DNA from: AP-15 sp963755435
GTDB lineage: Bacteria; Pseudomonadota; Alphaproteobacteria; ATCC43930; CGMCC-115725
Assembly (NCBI GenBank): GCA_963755435.1
Contig: CAVWJX010000002.1
Location: 62,001 to 126,000, forward strand
Length of the DNA stretch: 64,000 bases
Direction: 5' to 3'
Part shown: positions 1-8,108 of the stretch, piece by piece
Layout of the letters: each line of letters starts with the position of its first letter
How positions within the stretch are numbered: position 1 is the stretch's first letter
The notes under the pieces: generated by a model
The model's database searches: none
The model's input: the letters and a program-made list of their open reading frames with translations, nothing else
Told to the model about the DNA's origin: nothing
Made by a program: the position numbers and the translations under genes

Positions 1-165
1 GCTGACGACGACGAGCGTGATGCCGGCGGCCGCGAGCGCCTCGAACAGCGCGGCCTTGTTGAGCGGTTGCAGCTCGGCGTGCAGCCGATCCTGGGCGGCG
101 CGCTTGGCCTCCCAATCGGACGGCGCGCTGTCGTCGGTAGAGAGGATGTCGGAAGCATTCGTCAT
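1..165 (-). CDS. DUF6878-like protein, N-terminal part (cut by window edge)
   Basis: The first 55 residues of a minus-strand gene that runs off the left end of the window. It starts at an ATG at 165 with a good AGGAGA ribosome site about 6 bases upstream. The visible part is acidic, then has a helical segment with the core LNKAALFEALAAAGIT, which resembles the start of the DUF6878 family found in alphaproteobacterial plasmids and integrative elements beside parB and ardC genes. It lies about 100 bp downstream of the parB-like gene on the same strand, so the two may be co-transcribed. No function is known to me. The family call rests on a short stretch and on context. Confidence 0.6.
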   Translation of the reverse strand, partial: MTNASDILSTDDSAPSDWEAKRAAQDRLHAELQPLNKAALFEALAAAGITLVVVS

Positions 166-187
166 GATGGTCTCCTGAAACGAAAGC

Positions 188-207
188 GCCCGGCGCGATA
201 TCCGGGC
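188..207. repeat. Short inverted repeat between parB-like gene and DUF6878 gene
   Basis: A perfect 6-bp inverted repeat (GCCCGG / CCGGGC) with an 8-base loop in the roughly 100-bp gap after the parB-like gene. It has no T-tract on either side, so I do not call it an intrinsic terminator. It could be an mRNA-processing hairpin or chance in GC-rich DNA. Confidence 0.3.
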
Positions 208-265
208 GGAGTGGGTTGGATGGAAAGGATGAGCGGGACGGCCGGTGCCGCCCCGCTCCAGGTCG

Positions 266-2401
266 TCACTCGGCGGCGATCACTGCCGGCTCGTCGGCCT
301 CGTCTTCGCCGGCGCTGTCCTCGTCGCCGGCAAGGAAGGCGGGCAGCGCTCCTTCATCCCCGCCGTCGTCGGCCTCCGTGGTGTCGGCGCCGGTCGCCTC
401 TGAGATCCGGAGCGGTTCGGGGAGCCAGCCGGTGCCCTCCAACAGGCGCTCGGCCTCCTTTGCCATGTCGGCCTTCTTCAGGTGGTCGATGAGCTGCGCG
501 GACTGTTCGCCCTTTGCCTCGCGCACCGCCTCGAGGATGCGAGGCTTGGTGACGCGGCCGAGATAGTTGTCGACGGTCGGCCGCCAGCCGGCTTCCACCA
601 TGTCGAGCCCGACCGCGCGCGCGAGACGATCAGCCTGGACGAGACGGCGCTGGACACCGTGAACCGATACACCTGCGCCGCCGTAGCGGTCGCCCTTCTC
701 ATAGAGCGCATTGACACCGAAGGAGACGCAATGGGCCAGCAGCGCCGCGCGGCTGGCGTCGTCGAGAACGGCGAGCCAGTCCCAGAGGGTGGCCTCATCC
801 TTCGGCAGGTCGGCCTTCCAGGCTTGGTGCCGGTCCACGACCGCCTTCGCGGGCGGGGTCTCCTTGAGGTCGGCTGGCTGGGTCGTGAAAAACACCTCCC
901 GCACGGACGCTTCGAGACAAGCGCCTGATGCCGCATGCTGGAAGGTGTCGAGGCAGAACTTGTGCAGCAACGCTGTCATCGCGACACGAGGATTGTTCGC
1001 CACCGCATCCCGCAGCGCCAGCGTTCGATAGGCGGTGAGCTCACTCACCAGCCGATCCGGCAGCGGCTTGATGGTGTCCTCCTCGTCCTCCTCGACCTCG
1101 GGCTGGCCCCCGATCGTGATCACGGCGCGCTGGATCGTGGGCGCGGAAGGCTCGCCACCTTCGCTCGCATGGCCGTCGCTGCCGGTTTCGCCGTCCGTAT
1201 TCATGCTGGCAGGCGCCTCATCCTCCGGACGGATGTAGCCGCGATCGACTGAGAGGCTGCCATCTGAGTCGATGCTGACGAAGACGCCGGCGCGAGCGAT
1301 CTCAGCGGGATCGTAGCTCACCGGCCGATCCTCGAAGCCGGCAAGCGCCGTTTCGATTTCGCCGAGACGGGCATCGACGTCGTCGGGAAGCTCGTCGGCA
1401 TTCTCGTACTCCGCCTCGAGCTTGGCGTACTCGGCTTTCAAGGCTTCGATCATTGCCTGTTCCTCGGCCGTGAGGTCTGTCTGCGTCCCTTCGAGCTCGC
1501 GCAGATGATGCGTATGGCCGAACGGGAAATCGGCATTCACTTCGATCCATTTCCAGCCTTCGGCCGCGATCTTCTCCGCTTCGACCTTCAGCTTCTCGGC
1601 CACCAGCGCATCGAGCAGGGTGACACTCTCCAGCCATCCGCCGTCGTCCTGCTGAAAGAGATCGTGCATGACGATGCCGCCTGCCTGCTTGTAGGCCTCG
1701 ATGCCGACGAACAGGGCTCGCCTGTCCGATGCGCGTACCGTCCGCTCGGTCAACATGCGGCGGATCTGATAGGGCTCCTGGCTGTAGGAGCGCTGCAGCG
1801 CCTCCCAGACCTGCTCCTGGCGCGCGTGATCGTTGGTCACCGTGAACGCCATGAGCTGTTCGAGCGACATGCTGTCTTCGGCATAGATGTCGAGCAGCTT
1901 CTCCGACACCGCCGCGAGGCGCAGCCGCTGCTTCACGACGTTCACGCCGACGAAGAAGGCGGCGGCGATCTCTTCCTCGGATTGGCCCTTCTGGCGCAAT
2001 GCCTGAAAGGCGCGGAACTGGTCGAGGGGATGGAGCGGCGCGCGGTGAACGTTCTCCGCCAACGAGTCTTCTTCGGCGGAGATGTCGACGCTCGGATCGC
2101 GCACGACGCAAGGCACCGGCGCCGTTTTGGCGAGGCGCTTCTGCTTGATGAGAAGCTGGAGCGCGCGATAGCGCCGGCCACCGGCCGGAACCTCGAACAT
2201 GCCGGTCTCGACACCCTCGGCGTCGAGGATCGGCCGGACATTGAGGCTTTGCAGGAGCGTGCGCCGCGCGATGTCCTCCGCCAGCTCCTCGATCGAGACG
2301 CCGGCCTTCACGCGCCGGACATTCGATTGGGAGAGAACGAGCTTGTTGAAGGGGATGTCGCGCGACGACGACAGGGTGATCTTCTGAACGGCAGTAGCCA
2401 T
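266..2401 (-). CDS. ParB/RepB/Spo0J-family protein of mobile-element type
   Basis: A 711-residue protein with a ParB-like N-terminus: the GGRRYRAL box at residues 74-81, ENVHR at 116-120 (the CTPase-type ParB motifs) and a helix-turn-helix around 143-161. The remaining 500 residues, acidic and helical, have no family I recognise. It is much longer than chromosomal ParB (about 300 aa) and matches the large ParB-domain proteins on alphaproteobacterial ICEs and plasmids, where they may act in maintenance or regulation rather than segregation. I chose ATG 2401 over an upstream in-frame codon (2458) because GGAGA lies just upstream of 2401 and the upstream stretch overlaps a structured leader. It probably forms one backbone module with the ardC gene upstream and the DUF6878 gene downstream. 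No parA is visible. Confidence 0.8.
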   Translation of the reverse strand: MATAVQKITLSSSRDIPFNKLVLSQSNVRRVKAGVSIEELAEDIARRTLLQSLNVRPILDAEGVETGMFEVPAGGRRYRALQLLIKQKRLAKTAPVPCVVRDPSVDISAEEDSLAENVHRAPLHPLDQFRAFQALRQKGQSEEEIAAAFFVGVNVVKQRLRLAAVSEKLLDIYAEDSMSLEQLMAFTVTNDHARQEQVWEALQRSYSQEPYQIRRMLTERTVRASDRRALFVGIEAYKQAGGIVMHDLFQQDDGGWLESVTLLDALVAEKLKVEAEKIAAEGWKWIEVNADFPFGHTHHLRELEGTQTDLTAEEQAMIEALKAEYAKLEAEYENADELPDDVDARLGEIETALAGFEDRPVSYDPAEIARAGVFVSIDSDGSLSVDRGYIRPEDEAPASMNTDGETGSDGHASEGGEPSAPTIQRAVITIGGQPEVEEDEEDTIKPLPDRLVSELTAYRTLALRDAVANNPRVAMTALLHKFCLDTFQHAASGACLEASVREVFFTTQPADLKETPPAKAVVDRHQAWKADLPKDEATLWDWLAVLDDASRAALLAHCVSFGVNALYEKGDRYGGAGVSVHGVQRRLVQADRLARAVGLDMVEAGWRPTVDNYLGRVTKPRILEAVREAKGEQSAQLIDHLKKADMAKEAERLLEGTGWLPEPLRISEATGADTTEADDGGDEGALPAFLAGDEDSAGEDEADEPAVIAAE

Positions 2402-2413
2402 CGGGATTGTCTC

Positions 2414-2459
2414 CGCGACGGGCGCCGAAAGACTCTCTCTCGGCTTCCAACCCGTCACG
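2414..2459 (-). ncRNA. Structured leader of parB-like gene, radC RNA motif-like
   Basis: On the minus strand an outer stem CGTGACGGG / CCCGTCGCG (9 bp, one G-U) encloses an inner hairpin CCGAGAG-AGAGT-CTTTCGG, ending directly at the GGAGA ribosome site of the parB-like gene. The leader of ardC (3539-3586) has the same architecture with compensating base changes in the inner stem, which argues for selection on RNA structure. From memory this resembles the radC RNA motif, described in alphaproteobacteria upstream of genes of mobile elements such as radC and antirestriction genes. The outer stem abuts the ribosome site, so translational control is plausible. I could not run a covariance search. 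Confidence 0.6.
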
Positions 2460-2575
2460 AAGACCGGCGCAGCCCTCTTCCTCTGGAGCGCCGGATATCC
2501 GGCCAGCCGGAAATGCGCATCCGCACAAATCCGGTTTTGCGTGACGGCCGGCTCATTGTCGCAACAGAAGGTGGG

Positions 2576-3529
2576 TCACGCGGCCTCCTGCTCGTTCGCC
2601 ATGGCGCCCGATGCGTCATCGCTGGGAAGAAAGCCGAGGAGGAAGTCCGCGGCCTTGCTCGCCTGCGATGCGGCGCGAACGATGGCCCGGTTGTCCTCGC
2701 GTAGCACCTCGAGCCAGGAGCCGATGTAATCGGCATGGCGCACGGTCGGCACGATGCCGAGCGAGGCACAACAGAACGCGGCGTTCATCTCGGCGACCAA
2801 CTCTTCGAATGCGTACTTCTTGGAGCCGAACGAGCCGGAGAGATCGCGATTGAGCCGGTGCGGTGCGCCGCTGGCGTGACCGAGCTCGTGGAGTGCCGTG
2901 CGGTGCCAATTGATCGGCTCGAAATAGGCTTGCGGCGGTGGGACCTGCACATAGTCCTGTGCGGGCATGTAGAAGGCCCGGCTGCCGCCGATGCGAAAAT
3001 CGATGCCGCTGGCTTTGATCAACGCTTCCACTTTGGGCTCGATGAGGCCCGGCTCGGGCGGCGGTGCGGCGACCACCAGATTTTCCGGCAGGCCTTCGCA
3101 TTGCGCGAGGTTGAAGACGGTGAAGCGCTTGAGGAACGGGACCGCTTGCGCTTCCTCGCCGGTCTCTTGCGCCCGTTTCTTCTCGTCGTCGGGAATGAAG
3201 CGGTCGGCATAGACGACGGTGGTGCCGTGCTCACCTTTGCGGACATTGCCGCCGAGACCGAGGGCCTGGCGAAACGTTAGCCAGCCCTGGACCGGAAAGC
3301 CGTGCTCGATCACCGAACCCCAAAGGATCAGCACGTTGATCCCGGAATAGAACCGGCCGGTGCTGGCGTTCTTCGGCATGGCGAGCGGCGCTTTGGCCGC
3401 CGCCGTGCCCCAAGGCTGCACCCAAGGCACGCGACCCGCCTCCAGTTCGGCAATGATCTTGGTGGTGATTTCATCGTATAGGCCGGTCCGGCTGTTACCG
3501 GACCGAGCGCGAGCGGCGTCTCTGGACAT
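2576..3529 (-). CDS. ardC: ArdC-type antirestriction protein with zincin metallopeptidase domain
   Basis: A 317-residue protein with the ArdC layout: an N-terminal ssDNA-binding domain (about 15-145, including GRFYSGINVLILW) and a C-terminal zincin-like domain with HELGH at 214-218 and a downstream EELVAE (242-247) as the probable third zinc ligand. ArdC proteins enter recipient cells with conjugating DNA and protect it from restriction. That fits the ParB and DUF6878 neighbours as an ICE or plasmid backbone. The ATG at 3529 is preceded by GGAGAT, which is the 3' edge of a structured leader shared with the parB-like gene. All key residues are present and the length is normal, so it should be functional. 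Confidence 0.88.
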   Translation of the reverse strand: MSRDAARARSGNSRTGLYDEITTKIIAELEAGRVPWVQPWGTAAAKAPLAMPKNASTGRFYSGINVLILWGSVIEHGFPVQGWLTFRQALGLGGNVRKGEHGTTVVYADRFIPDDEKKRAQETGEEAQAVPFLKRFTVFNLAQCEGLPENLVVAAPPPEPGLIEPKVEALIKASGIDFRIGGSRAFYMPAQDYVQVPPPQAYFEPINWHRTALHELGHASGAPHRLNRDLSGSFGSKKYAFEELVAEMNAAFCCASLGIVPTVRHADYIGSWLEVLREDNRAIVRAASQASKAADFLLGFLPSDDASGAMANEQEAA

Positions 3530-3538
3530 CGCGGATCT

Positions 3539-3586
3539 CCGCGACGGGCGCCGGGAGCCTCTCTCCCAGCCCTCAACCCGTCACGG
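3539..3586 (-). ncRNA. Structured leader of ardC, radC RNA motif-like
   Basis: Second copy of the leader at 2414-2459. The outer stem is CCGTGACGGG / CCCGTCGCGG (10 bp) and the inner hairpin is CTGGGAG-AGAGG-CTCCCGG. Compared with the parB copy, the inner stem has U-G against C-G, G-C against A-U and G-C against G-U changes that all keep pairing. The outer stem's 3' strand runs into the Shine-Dalgarno of ardC. Probable cis-regulatory RNA of the radC class; name assigned from memory of the consensus, not from a search. Confidence 0.62.
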
Positions 3587-3837
3587 AAGACCCGTCCGCA
3601 CTCTCACTCTCGGGGCGTTGCGGGGTGTCCCCGCAGAAGGGGTCGGCCGAGACGACAGGCTCGGCCGCAGGGGAAGGCTTTCCCCATTTGGGAAAGGATG
3701 AATTACCGTAGTTGAGCTACGACAATGGCAACAAAATCAAACAACCACGCCTCCCGTCTGAGGCCGTCATCGCCGCTGCCTCTACGCGCGTCCGATGATG
3801 CGACGATTCTCTCGGCACGCATCCACGGTTTCACGAT
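3587..3837. other. Intergenic region upstream of ardC
   Basis: No convincing gene. It must hold the ardC promoter (minus strand), but I cannot name the boxes with confidence. Two small inverted repeats are visible: GGGGAA/TTCCCC near 3670-3685, and CGTAG-TTGAG-CTACG at 3707-3721. The latter is a possible binding site for a regulator. Confidence 0.4.
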
Positions 3838-4398
3838 CTACCGCCGCTCCAGGAACCCGCGTCCTTCGAAGATCGCAGGCATCGCCTTCTCGATCCGCGC
3901 GGTCCGCGTCGCAGGCTGCTTCGCGCCGGCGAAGTGATAGAGGTATCCTCTTTGCCGGCCCGGCGTCAGTGCCTCGAAGGCGCGCTTGAACCGCGGATCC
4001 TTGCGGAACTTCTCCTTCAATTCGTCGGGCACGGGAAACGTGCGGGGCTTCGTCTCGACCTTCATTCCGGCCTTTGCCGCCGCCACGGCCTCGCGCATAT
4101 AGGCCTTGATGGTGGCCGCCTTCGTCGCAATCTCCTCGGCGCTGGTAAATTTCATCACCCGCGCGGCCTGGACCTGGCCGAGCTGTACCAGTAGCTTTTT
4201 CGGGTCCTTCAGCAGCGCACCCTGAAAGAAGCCCAACGCGCAATAGTCTTTGAAACCCTGAATGATGACGACGTTTTTTCCATCCATCGTGTAGCAGGGC
4301 TTTCCCCACTTGCACTCTTCGCTTAGGTCAAACCCAGACAGGATCCGTTGCAGCTCGGCAATCTCAGCCTGCCACCGCTCTCGATATGCCATCTCCAT
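3838..4398 (-). CDS. YdeI/OmpD-associated-like protein (DUF1801 fold plus YdeI tail)
   Basis: A 186-residue soluble protein. The N-terminal part (about 25-125) has the DUF1801/YdhG-like pattern WGKPCYTMDGKNVVIIQGFK and GFFQGALLKDP. The C-terminal part (about 140-186) has the YdeI-type helical segment with LTPGRQRGYLYHFAGAKQ and a basic RTARIEKAMP end. I start it at ATG 4398 because GGAGGTG lies 5-7 bases upstream; an ATG 6 bases further in is also possible. The biochemical role of the family is not established. It sits alone between ardC and hipA and probably came with the element. Confidence 0.8.
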   Translation of the reverse strand: MEMAYRERWQAEIAELQRILSGFDLSEECKWGKPCYTMDGKNVVIIQGFKDYCALGFFQGALLKDPKKLLVQLGQVQAARVMKFTSAEEIATKAATIKAYMREAVAAAKAGMKVETKPRTFPVPDELKEKFRKDPRFKRAFEALTPGRQRGYLYHFAGAKQPATRTARIEKAMPAIFEGRGFLERR

Positions 4399-4555
4399 GC
4401 CGCACCTCCGTTGTCGCAAGTTGCCGCGAGGCTGATTCTTGCGCGAGTGTTGCGTATCTCGAAAATCGGCCGGCCGATGTCGAAGTCGTTGAAGCCGCTC
4501 GGATCGCGCACCGTGGAAATTCGTGTGATCGCGGTTCTACCTGGCGAACGGATAT

Positions 4556-5803
4556 TCACAACGCCAACGCCCGCTTGAGATCGTCGTGCTCGAAGGCGCT
4601 GGCCATGCGGGTGATCTCGGCGGGCCGGGCGCCGGCTTCCTTCGCGGTCTCCCGCCAAGTCGCCGTCACGGCCGCGACTTCCTTGATAATGGCGCGCGCC
4701 GCCGCGAGGCCGAGACCGAAATATTCCGACGCGGCCTCGAGGAGGTCGACCGAACAGGTGCCTTCGTCGAGATCGATGTTTGTGGTCAGTACGCGCGCTT
4801 TGACGTCGGTCGGCACGGGGTTCAGATCATAGACGGGGGAGAGCGACCAGCCCGTCTTGCCGAGCCACAGGAAGCCGTGGTTGCGCAGGTGATCGTCGAC
4901 ATTCGAGATCAGCACGCTGAAGGCGACCCGCCGGTAAAGCGCCTGGGCATCGGTCTTTGCCTGCGCTCCGTGCCGCGTGAGCGCATCGACGATCTCGGGA
5001 TAGCTGCCGCGCTCGCCGTCCCTCGATCCCGTCATCGCCATGGCGGAGAGGAACGGAATGCGGATTGCGCCATCGCGCTCGAAGCGCCGCGACAGCAGCA
5101 CCGCCTTTCCGCCGATCCGCAGCAATTCGTGGGAGGGTGTGGCGATGCCGGCGCGCCCCGCAAGGCGTAAAGCGACCTCCTCCCAGGTCTCCAAACTGTA
5201 GTCGTCGGTTTCCTTGGGGAACTTCGCGATGGAAAGGTGGCCGTGCTGATCGATGACCGACGCCTTGGGGCGTGAACCTCCGAGTGACGATCCGGGTGCG
5301 AAGATGAGCTGGAGGTCCTCGTCCGTCTCCTCGTCGCGAAGAACGCGCTCGGTCACGGCGAGGAGACGCCCGAGTTCGATCAGGGCGGGCACGCCCGCCC
5401 GAAGCGGCGCTTGAAACATGTCATCGCCTGCCCAGCGGAAGCGAAGCGCGCCAAGACGGGTCTCATCGGCAACGCCGAGAAGATAGTCGCTCTCGGTGAG
5501 GGTTCGAACCGCGCGGCCTTCGCGCTCGGCGAGGCGCCGCTCGGCGCGCTGCATGAGGCGGCGTCCCCAGGTGTCAGGCGCCGAGTTGCCGATGGACCCG
5601 AAGATCGCTTGTCCGGCCGGCGGCGCAAAGCCACCGCGTGTTAGCGCGAGCGCAGGCTCGATCGAGAAGCGATCCGGATCGGCGAGCCATTCCGGCGCGT
5701 ACTCGAACACCACGGTCTCATTGCCCCGCACCTTGTTGCTGCGGGCGAGACCGACCGGGCGTGTGCGTCCTTCGAGGTCGATATGGACTTCGATGTCAGC
5801 CAT
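4556..5803 (-). CDS. hipA: HipA-family serine/threonine kinase toxin
   Basis: A 415-residue HipA protein. It shows the Gly/Ser-rich SSLGGSRPK loop (172-180), the catalytic NVDDHLRNHGF (301-311) and the metal-binding PVYDLNP (323-329), so all kinase elements are intact. HipA toxins phosphorylate translation factors or aminoacyl-tRNA synthetases and cause growth arrest. ATG 5803 begins inside the last codons of hipB (8-bp overlap), giving translational coupling. A longer in-frame reading to 5965 only overlaps hipB in another frame and has no HipA homology. With hipB it forms a type II toxin-antitoxin pair that probably stabilises the mobile element. Confidence 0.92.
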   Translation of the reverse strand: MADIEVHIDLEGRTRPVGLARSNKVRGNETVVFEYAPEWLADPDRFSIEPALALTRGGFAPPAGQAIFGSIGNSAPDTWGRRLMQRAERRLAEREGRAVRTLTESDYLLGVADETRLGALRFRWAGDDMFQAPLRAGVPALIELGRLLAVTERVLRDEETDEDLQLIFAPGSSLGGSRPKASVIDQHGHLSIAKFPKETDDYSLETWEEVALRLAGRAGIATPSHELLRIGGKAVLLSRRFERDGAIRIPFLSAMAMTGSRDGERGSYPEIVDALTRHGAQAKTDAQALYRRVAFSVLISNVDDHLRNHGFLWLGKTGWSLSPVYDLNPVPTDVKARVLTTNIDLDEGTCSVDLLEAASEYFGLGLAAARAIIKEVAAVTATWRETAKEAGARPAEITRMASAFEHDDLKRALAL

Positions 5804-6131
5804 GATCGGTCGGCCCCGATGGGCGCTTGAGGCGGACACGCTTCGGCAGCTCCGCGCTGGCCAAGGCCTGGCCGACGCTGTCGTGGCCGATGGCGGCGAT
5901 CTCGCCCAGGCCATCGAGCAAGCCAAGCGCCTGCAGGACGGCGGCGTAGATGCCGATGCTGACATTGGCGTCGCCCGCTTCGACCCTCTGCAGGGTCGAG
6001 CGGGACGTGAACGCGCGCTCGGCCACGATCGCCATGGGCAGCCGGCGCCGGCGACGGGCGTCGTGGATGTCCGCGCCCAGCTTGCGCAGGACGCGCCGCA
6101 CGGCGGCGGGGGGATGGTGTGGCGTAGGCAT
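5796..6131 (-). CDS. hipB: HipB-like XRE-family antitoxin
   Basis: A 111-residue DNA-binding protein with a Cro/C1-type helix-turn-helix at about residues 20-75 (ARRRRRLPMAIVAERAFTSR, then STLQRVEAGDANVSIGIYA). It is the first gene of the hipBA operon and its stop overlaps the hipA start. The antitoxin normally binds HipA and represses the operon through palindromic operators, and such a palindrome lies just upstream at 6137-6177. The C-terminal 20 residues are basic, unlike the short E. coli HipB tail. Confidence 0.9.
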   Translation of the reverse strand: MPTPHHPPAAVRRVLRKLGADIHDARRRRRLPMAIVAERAFTSRSTLQRVEAGDANVSIGIYAAVLQALGLLDGLGEIAAIGHDSVGQALASAELPKRVRLKRPSGPTDHG

Positions 6132-6136
6132 TTGCC

Positions 6137-6177
6137 ATCTTCGTGCTACTAAGGAGGTCTTTATGTAGCATGAAGAT
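6137..6177 (-). promoter_or_regulatory. Probable HipB operator (13-bp inverted repeat)
   Basis: Left arm ATCTTCGTGCTAC (6137-6149) and right arm GTAGCATGAAGAT (6165-6177) match as an inverted repeat at 12 of 13 positions, with a 15-bp spacer. It lies 5 bp before the hipB start and so overlaps the promoter or leader of the operon. Position and symmetry fit autorepression by HipB. Confidence 0.65.
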
Positions 6178-6421
6178 CACAATTTCTCCAATCCACGGGA
6201 GAGCTCCTTCACTCCGCACTCACCCCCTGCGTCGATGATGGGTTCTGACGATACAGTTCCTCGGGTTCCTCGGCTCGAAATCCGAGGAAAAGTATCATCG
6301 CGTCCTCGCTCCGTGGATCGCTCGTTCTAAAAGATGTGTTGAGAGGGGTAATTTATAGCCTATCTGGCGCGCTTTTCAGGACCAAGAGAGCGGACGACAT
6401 GGCGCGCTTCCGCCAGGAAAG
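6178..6421. other. Intergenic region between hipBA and abiEi
   Basis: No gene seen. It contains a perfect 8-bp inverted repeat, TTCCTCGG / CCGAGGAA at 6266-6289, with an AT-containing loop but no T-tract. Confidence 0.4.
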
Positions 6422-6451
6422 TTGACAAATTCGCGGCAAAATGGCTATTTA
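6422..6451 (+). promoter_or_regulatory. Strong sigma-70-like promoter of abiEi
   Basis: A consensus -35 TTGACA at 6422-6427 is followed after 17-18 bp by CTATTT/TATTTA as -10. Transcription should start near 6457-6459, within a few bases of the ATG at 6461. The mRNA would then have almost no leader. The TTG of the -35 box can be misread as a start codon for a longer protein. Confidence 0.65.
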
Positions 6452-6460
6452 ATGCCCCTT

Positions 6461-7297
6461 ATGACGCAGGATTTCAACCGCTTCATGCGACCTCGCCGGC
6501 ACAAAACCGCTGGATTTCTATCGGCGCACCCGGTCTTCACGCGGGCCGAGTTTGCCGCGGCCCTCGGCCATCCGGCGAGCGCGGCCAATGTCACCAGCCT
6601 ACTTCGGCATCACCTGCGCGCCGGCAACATCAAGCGCGTCAGCCGCGAGGTTTTCGCCGCCGTCCCGGCCCATCTGGCGGCGGACCGGATGGTGATCAAC
6701 CGCTTCGCCGCGGCGAGCAAATTGCGCACCGATGGCGTTCTCGGATTTCACTCCGCGCTTGAGCTGCACGGCATAGCCTATTCCGAGTTCAACGAGGTCC
6801 AGCTCATCAGTGCCGGTCGGACCGAACTTGTGGAGCTGCCTTTCGGCGCCTGCCGCTTCGTCACCCCACCGAAGGCGTTGGTGACCGCCGGAAAGGCGGA
6901 CTACCTGATCACGACAATGGATCGGCAGGGTGTGACGGCGCGTGTGACCGCGGTCGAACGGACGCTCGTCGATGTCCTGCACCGGCCGGAGCTCGCCGGC
7001 GGTGTTGAGGAAGTCCTAAAGTCGCTGGACCTCGTGCGCTATCTCGACCCGGCGAAGGTCGCCGACTACGTCGAGCTGCTGGACAATCGCTCGGTCGCCT
7101 CCGTTTCCGGTTGGTGGCTTGAGAAACGGCGCGGCGCGCTCGGTGTCCCTGACGAGGTGCTGGCACGTCTGCGCGCGCGGCTGCCACGATCGAAGCACTA
7201 CGCACTGGGTGCTGAACCTGGCCGTGCCATACTCGTCGAACCGTGGCGGGTGCTTATCCCGCCGCAGGCCGTCGACGCTGCCTTTCAAGGCGTCTGA
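6461..7297 (+). CDS. AbiEi-type antitoxin/transcriptional regulator without its toxin
   Basis: A 278-residue protein of the type IV toxin-antitoxin AbiEi family. It has an N-terminal winged helix (VFTRAEFAAALGHPASAANV, then about 50 residues) followed by the AbiEi core with GVLGFHSALELHG and TAVERTLVDVLHRP. AbiEi normally represses the abiE operon and neutralises the nucleotidyltransferase toxin AbiEii encoded just downstream. No nucleotidyltransferase follows here, only about 600 bp of unassigned sequence, so this is an orphan or the toxin has been lost. I chose ATG 6461 because the apparent upstream start lies inside the -35 box; ATG 6452 is the alternative. There is no ribosome site, which fits a leaderless transcript. 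Confidence 0.82.
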   Translation: MTQDFNRFMRPRRHKTAGFLSAHPVFTRAEFAAALGHPASAANVTSLLRHHLRAGNIKRVSREVFAAVPAHLAADRMVINRFAAASKLRTDGVLGFHSALELHGIAYSEFNEVQLISAGRTELVELPFGACRFVTPPKALVTAGKADYLITTMDRQGVTARVTAVERTLVDVLHRPELAGGVEEVLKSLDLVRYLDPAKVADYVELLDNRSVASVSGWWLEKRRGALGVPDEVLARLRARLPRSKHYALGAEPGRAILVEPWRVLIPPQAVDAAFQGV

Positions 7298-7895
7298 TGG
7301 TCGCTTCGCGAGAAACCCTTCTAGACCTTGCGGCCGAGCGGCGGACCGCTCCCAAATCGCGGCCATCCAATCTCCAATTGGCGGCGTGTTGACTTCCAGT
7401 TGGCCGACCGTGGGGGCCGGGCAAAAGTGATGAGACTGATCGAGCGGGGGCGCCAATGAACAATGGCTCGGGACACACGAATATTGTGCCCGGCACCTTC
7501 GTCGGAATGCGGGGCAAGCCCGGGCAAGCCATGGTTCGTGGAAGCGTTGGCCGATGATGGCGGTCTGCCCACACTAGGTCTGTCCTGATGATGCTCAAGG
7601 CGGAACGGCTCGACGTTCTGTGAGACGCCGAGATAGCCAGGAGGGTCCTCGACGAGGATCGATGGGCAAATGTCGGTGTCGGCAGTCTCGACAGCGCCGA
7701 AGTGTTGCCGGCACATATCAGCGCAATCCGCTGGCGATCGCGACAGCCGCTGACCGGGATTGCTGCAGGCGCAGTGGCCGCACCGAGCGCGGTCAGGCAG
7801 TCGTTGGTGTCGGAGCACCTCGGCGGGGGGACACGTTTGGACTGTCTTACCCGATCGATCCCTGGTATGCCTTCCAGGCCAACTGAGGACAGCCG
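7298..7895. other. 598-bp stretch with no convincing gene
   Basis: Several overlapping frames are open on both strands but none shows a recognisable domain, a good ribosome site or a clear start. This is where an AbiEii toxin would be expected after abiEi, and the stretch may be the decayed remains of a gene. The final part must hold the promoter of the restriction-modification operon starting at 7896; I cannot assign its boxes. Confidence 0.4.
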
Positions 7896-8108
7896 ATGCC
7901 AGGCTCACGAGATCAAGCCATGACCGTCCGCGATGTGGCCGATTATCTGAACGTCGACGAAAAGACCGTCTACCGCTTGGCAAAACGGGCTGATCTGCCG
8001 GGCTTCAAGGTCGCCGGGGCGTGGCGCTTTAGAAGAGCCGATCTGGACGCTTGGATCGATCAAAAGAAGAAGGTGGCGCAGGATAGCGGGGAAAAGGCGG
8101 AACAATGA
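7896..8108 (+). CDS. Excisionase-family helix-turn-helix protein heading the R-M operon
   Basis: A 70-residue protein with a MerR-like/HTH_17 domain: TVRDVADYLNVDEKTVYRLA, a WRFRRADLDAWID wing and a charged tail. ATG 7896 is preceded by GAGGA at a 6-base spacing; an inner ATG at 7920 has no ribosome site. Its stop overlaps the start of hsdM (ATGA), so it is the first gene of the restriction operon. Such small proteins either act as DNA-architectural factors of mobile elements or, at this position, as controllers of restriction-modification expression. I infer the controller role from context only. Confidence 0.85.
   Translation: MPGSRDQAMTVRDVADYLNVDEKTVYRLAKRADLPGFKVAGAWRFRRADLDAWIDQKKKVAQDSGEKAEQ

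Noticed and set aside
1302..2528. Long minus-strand frame of 408 codons within the parB-like gene
   Set aside because: Out-of-frame shadow with Arg/Ala-rich composition; the parB frame has clear motifs.
5804..5965. N-terminal extension of HipA
   Set aside because: Overlaps hipB in another frame and does not look like HipA; ATG 5803 fits the family start.
6266..6289. Inverted repeat TTCCTCGG/CCGAGGAA as a terminator
   Set aside because: No T-tract on either strand, and both flanking genes point away from it.
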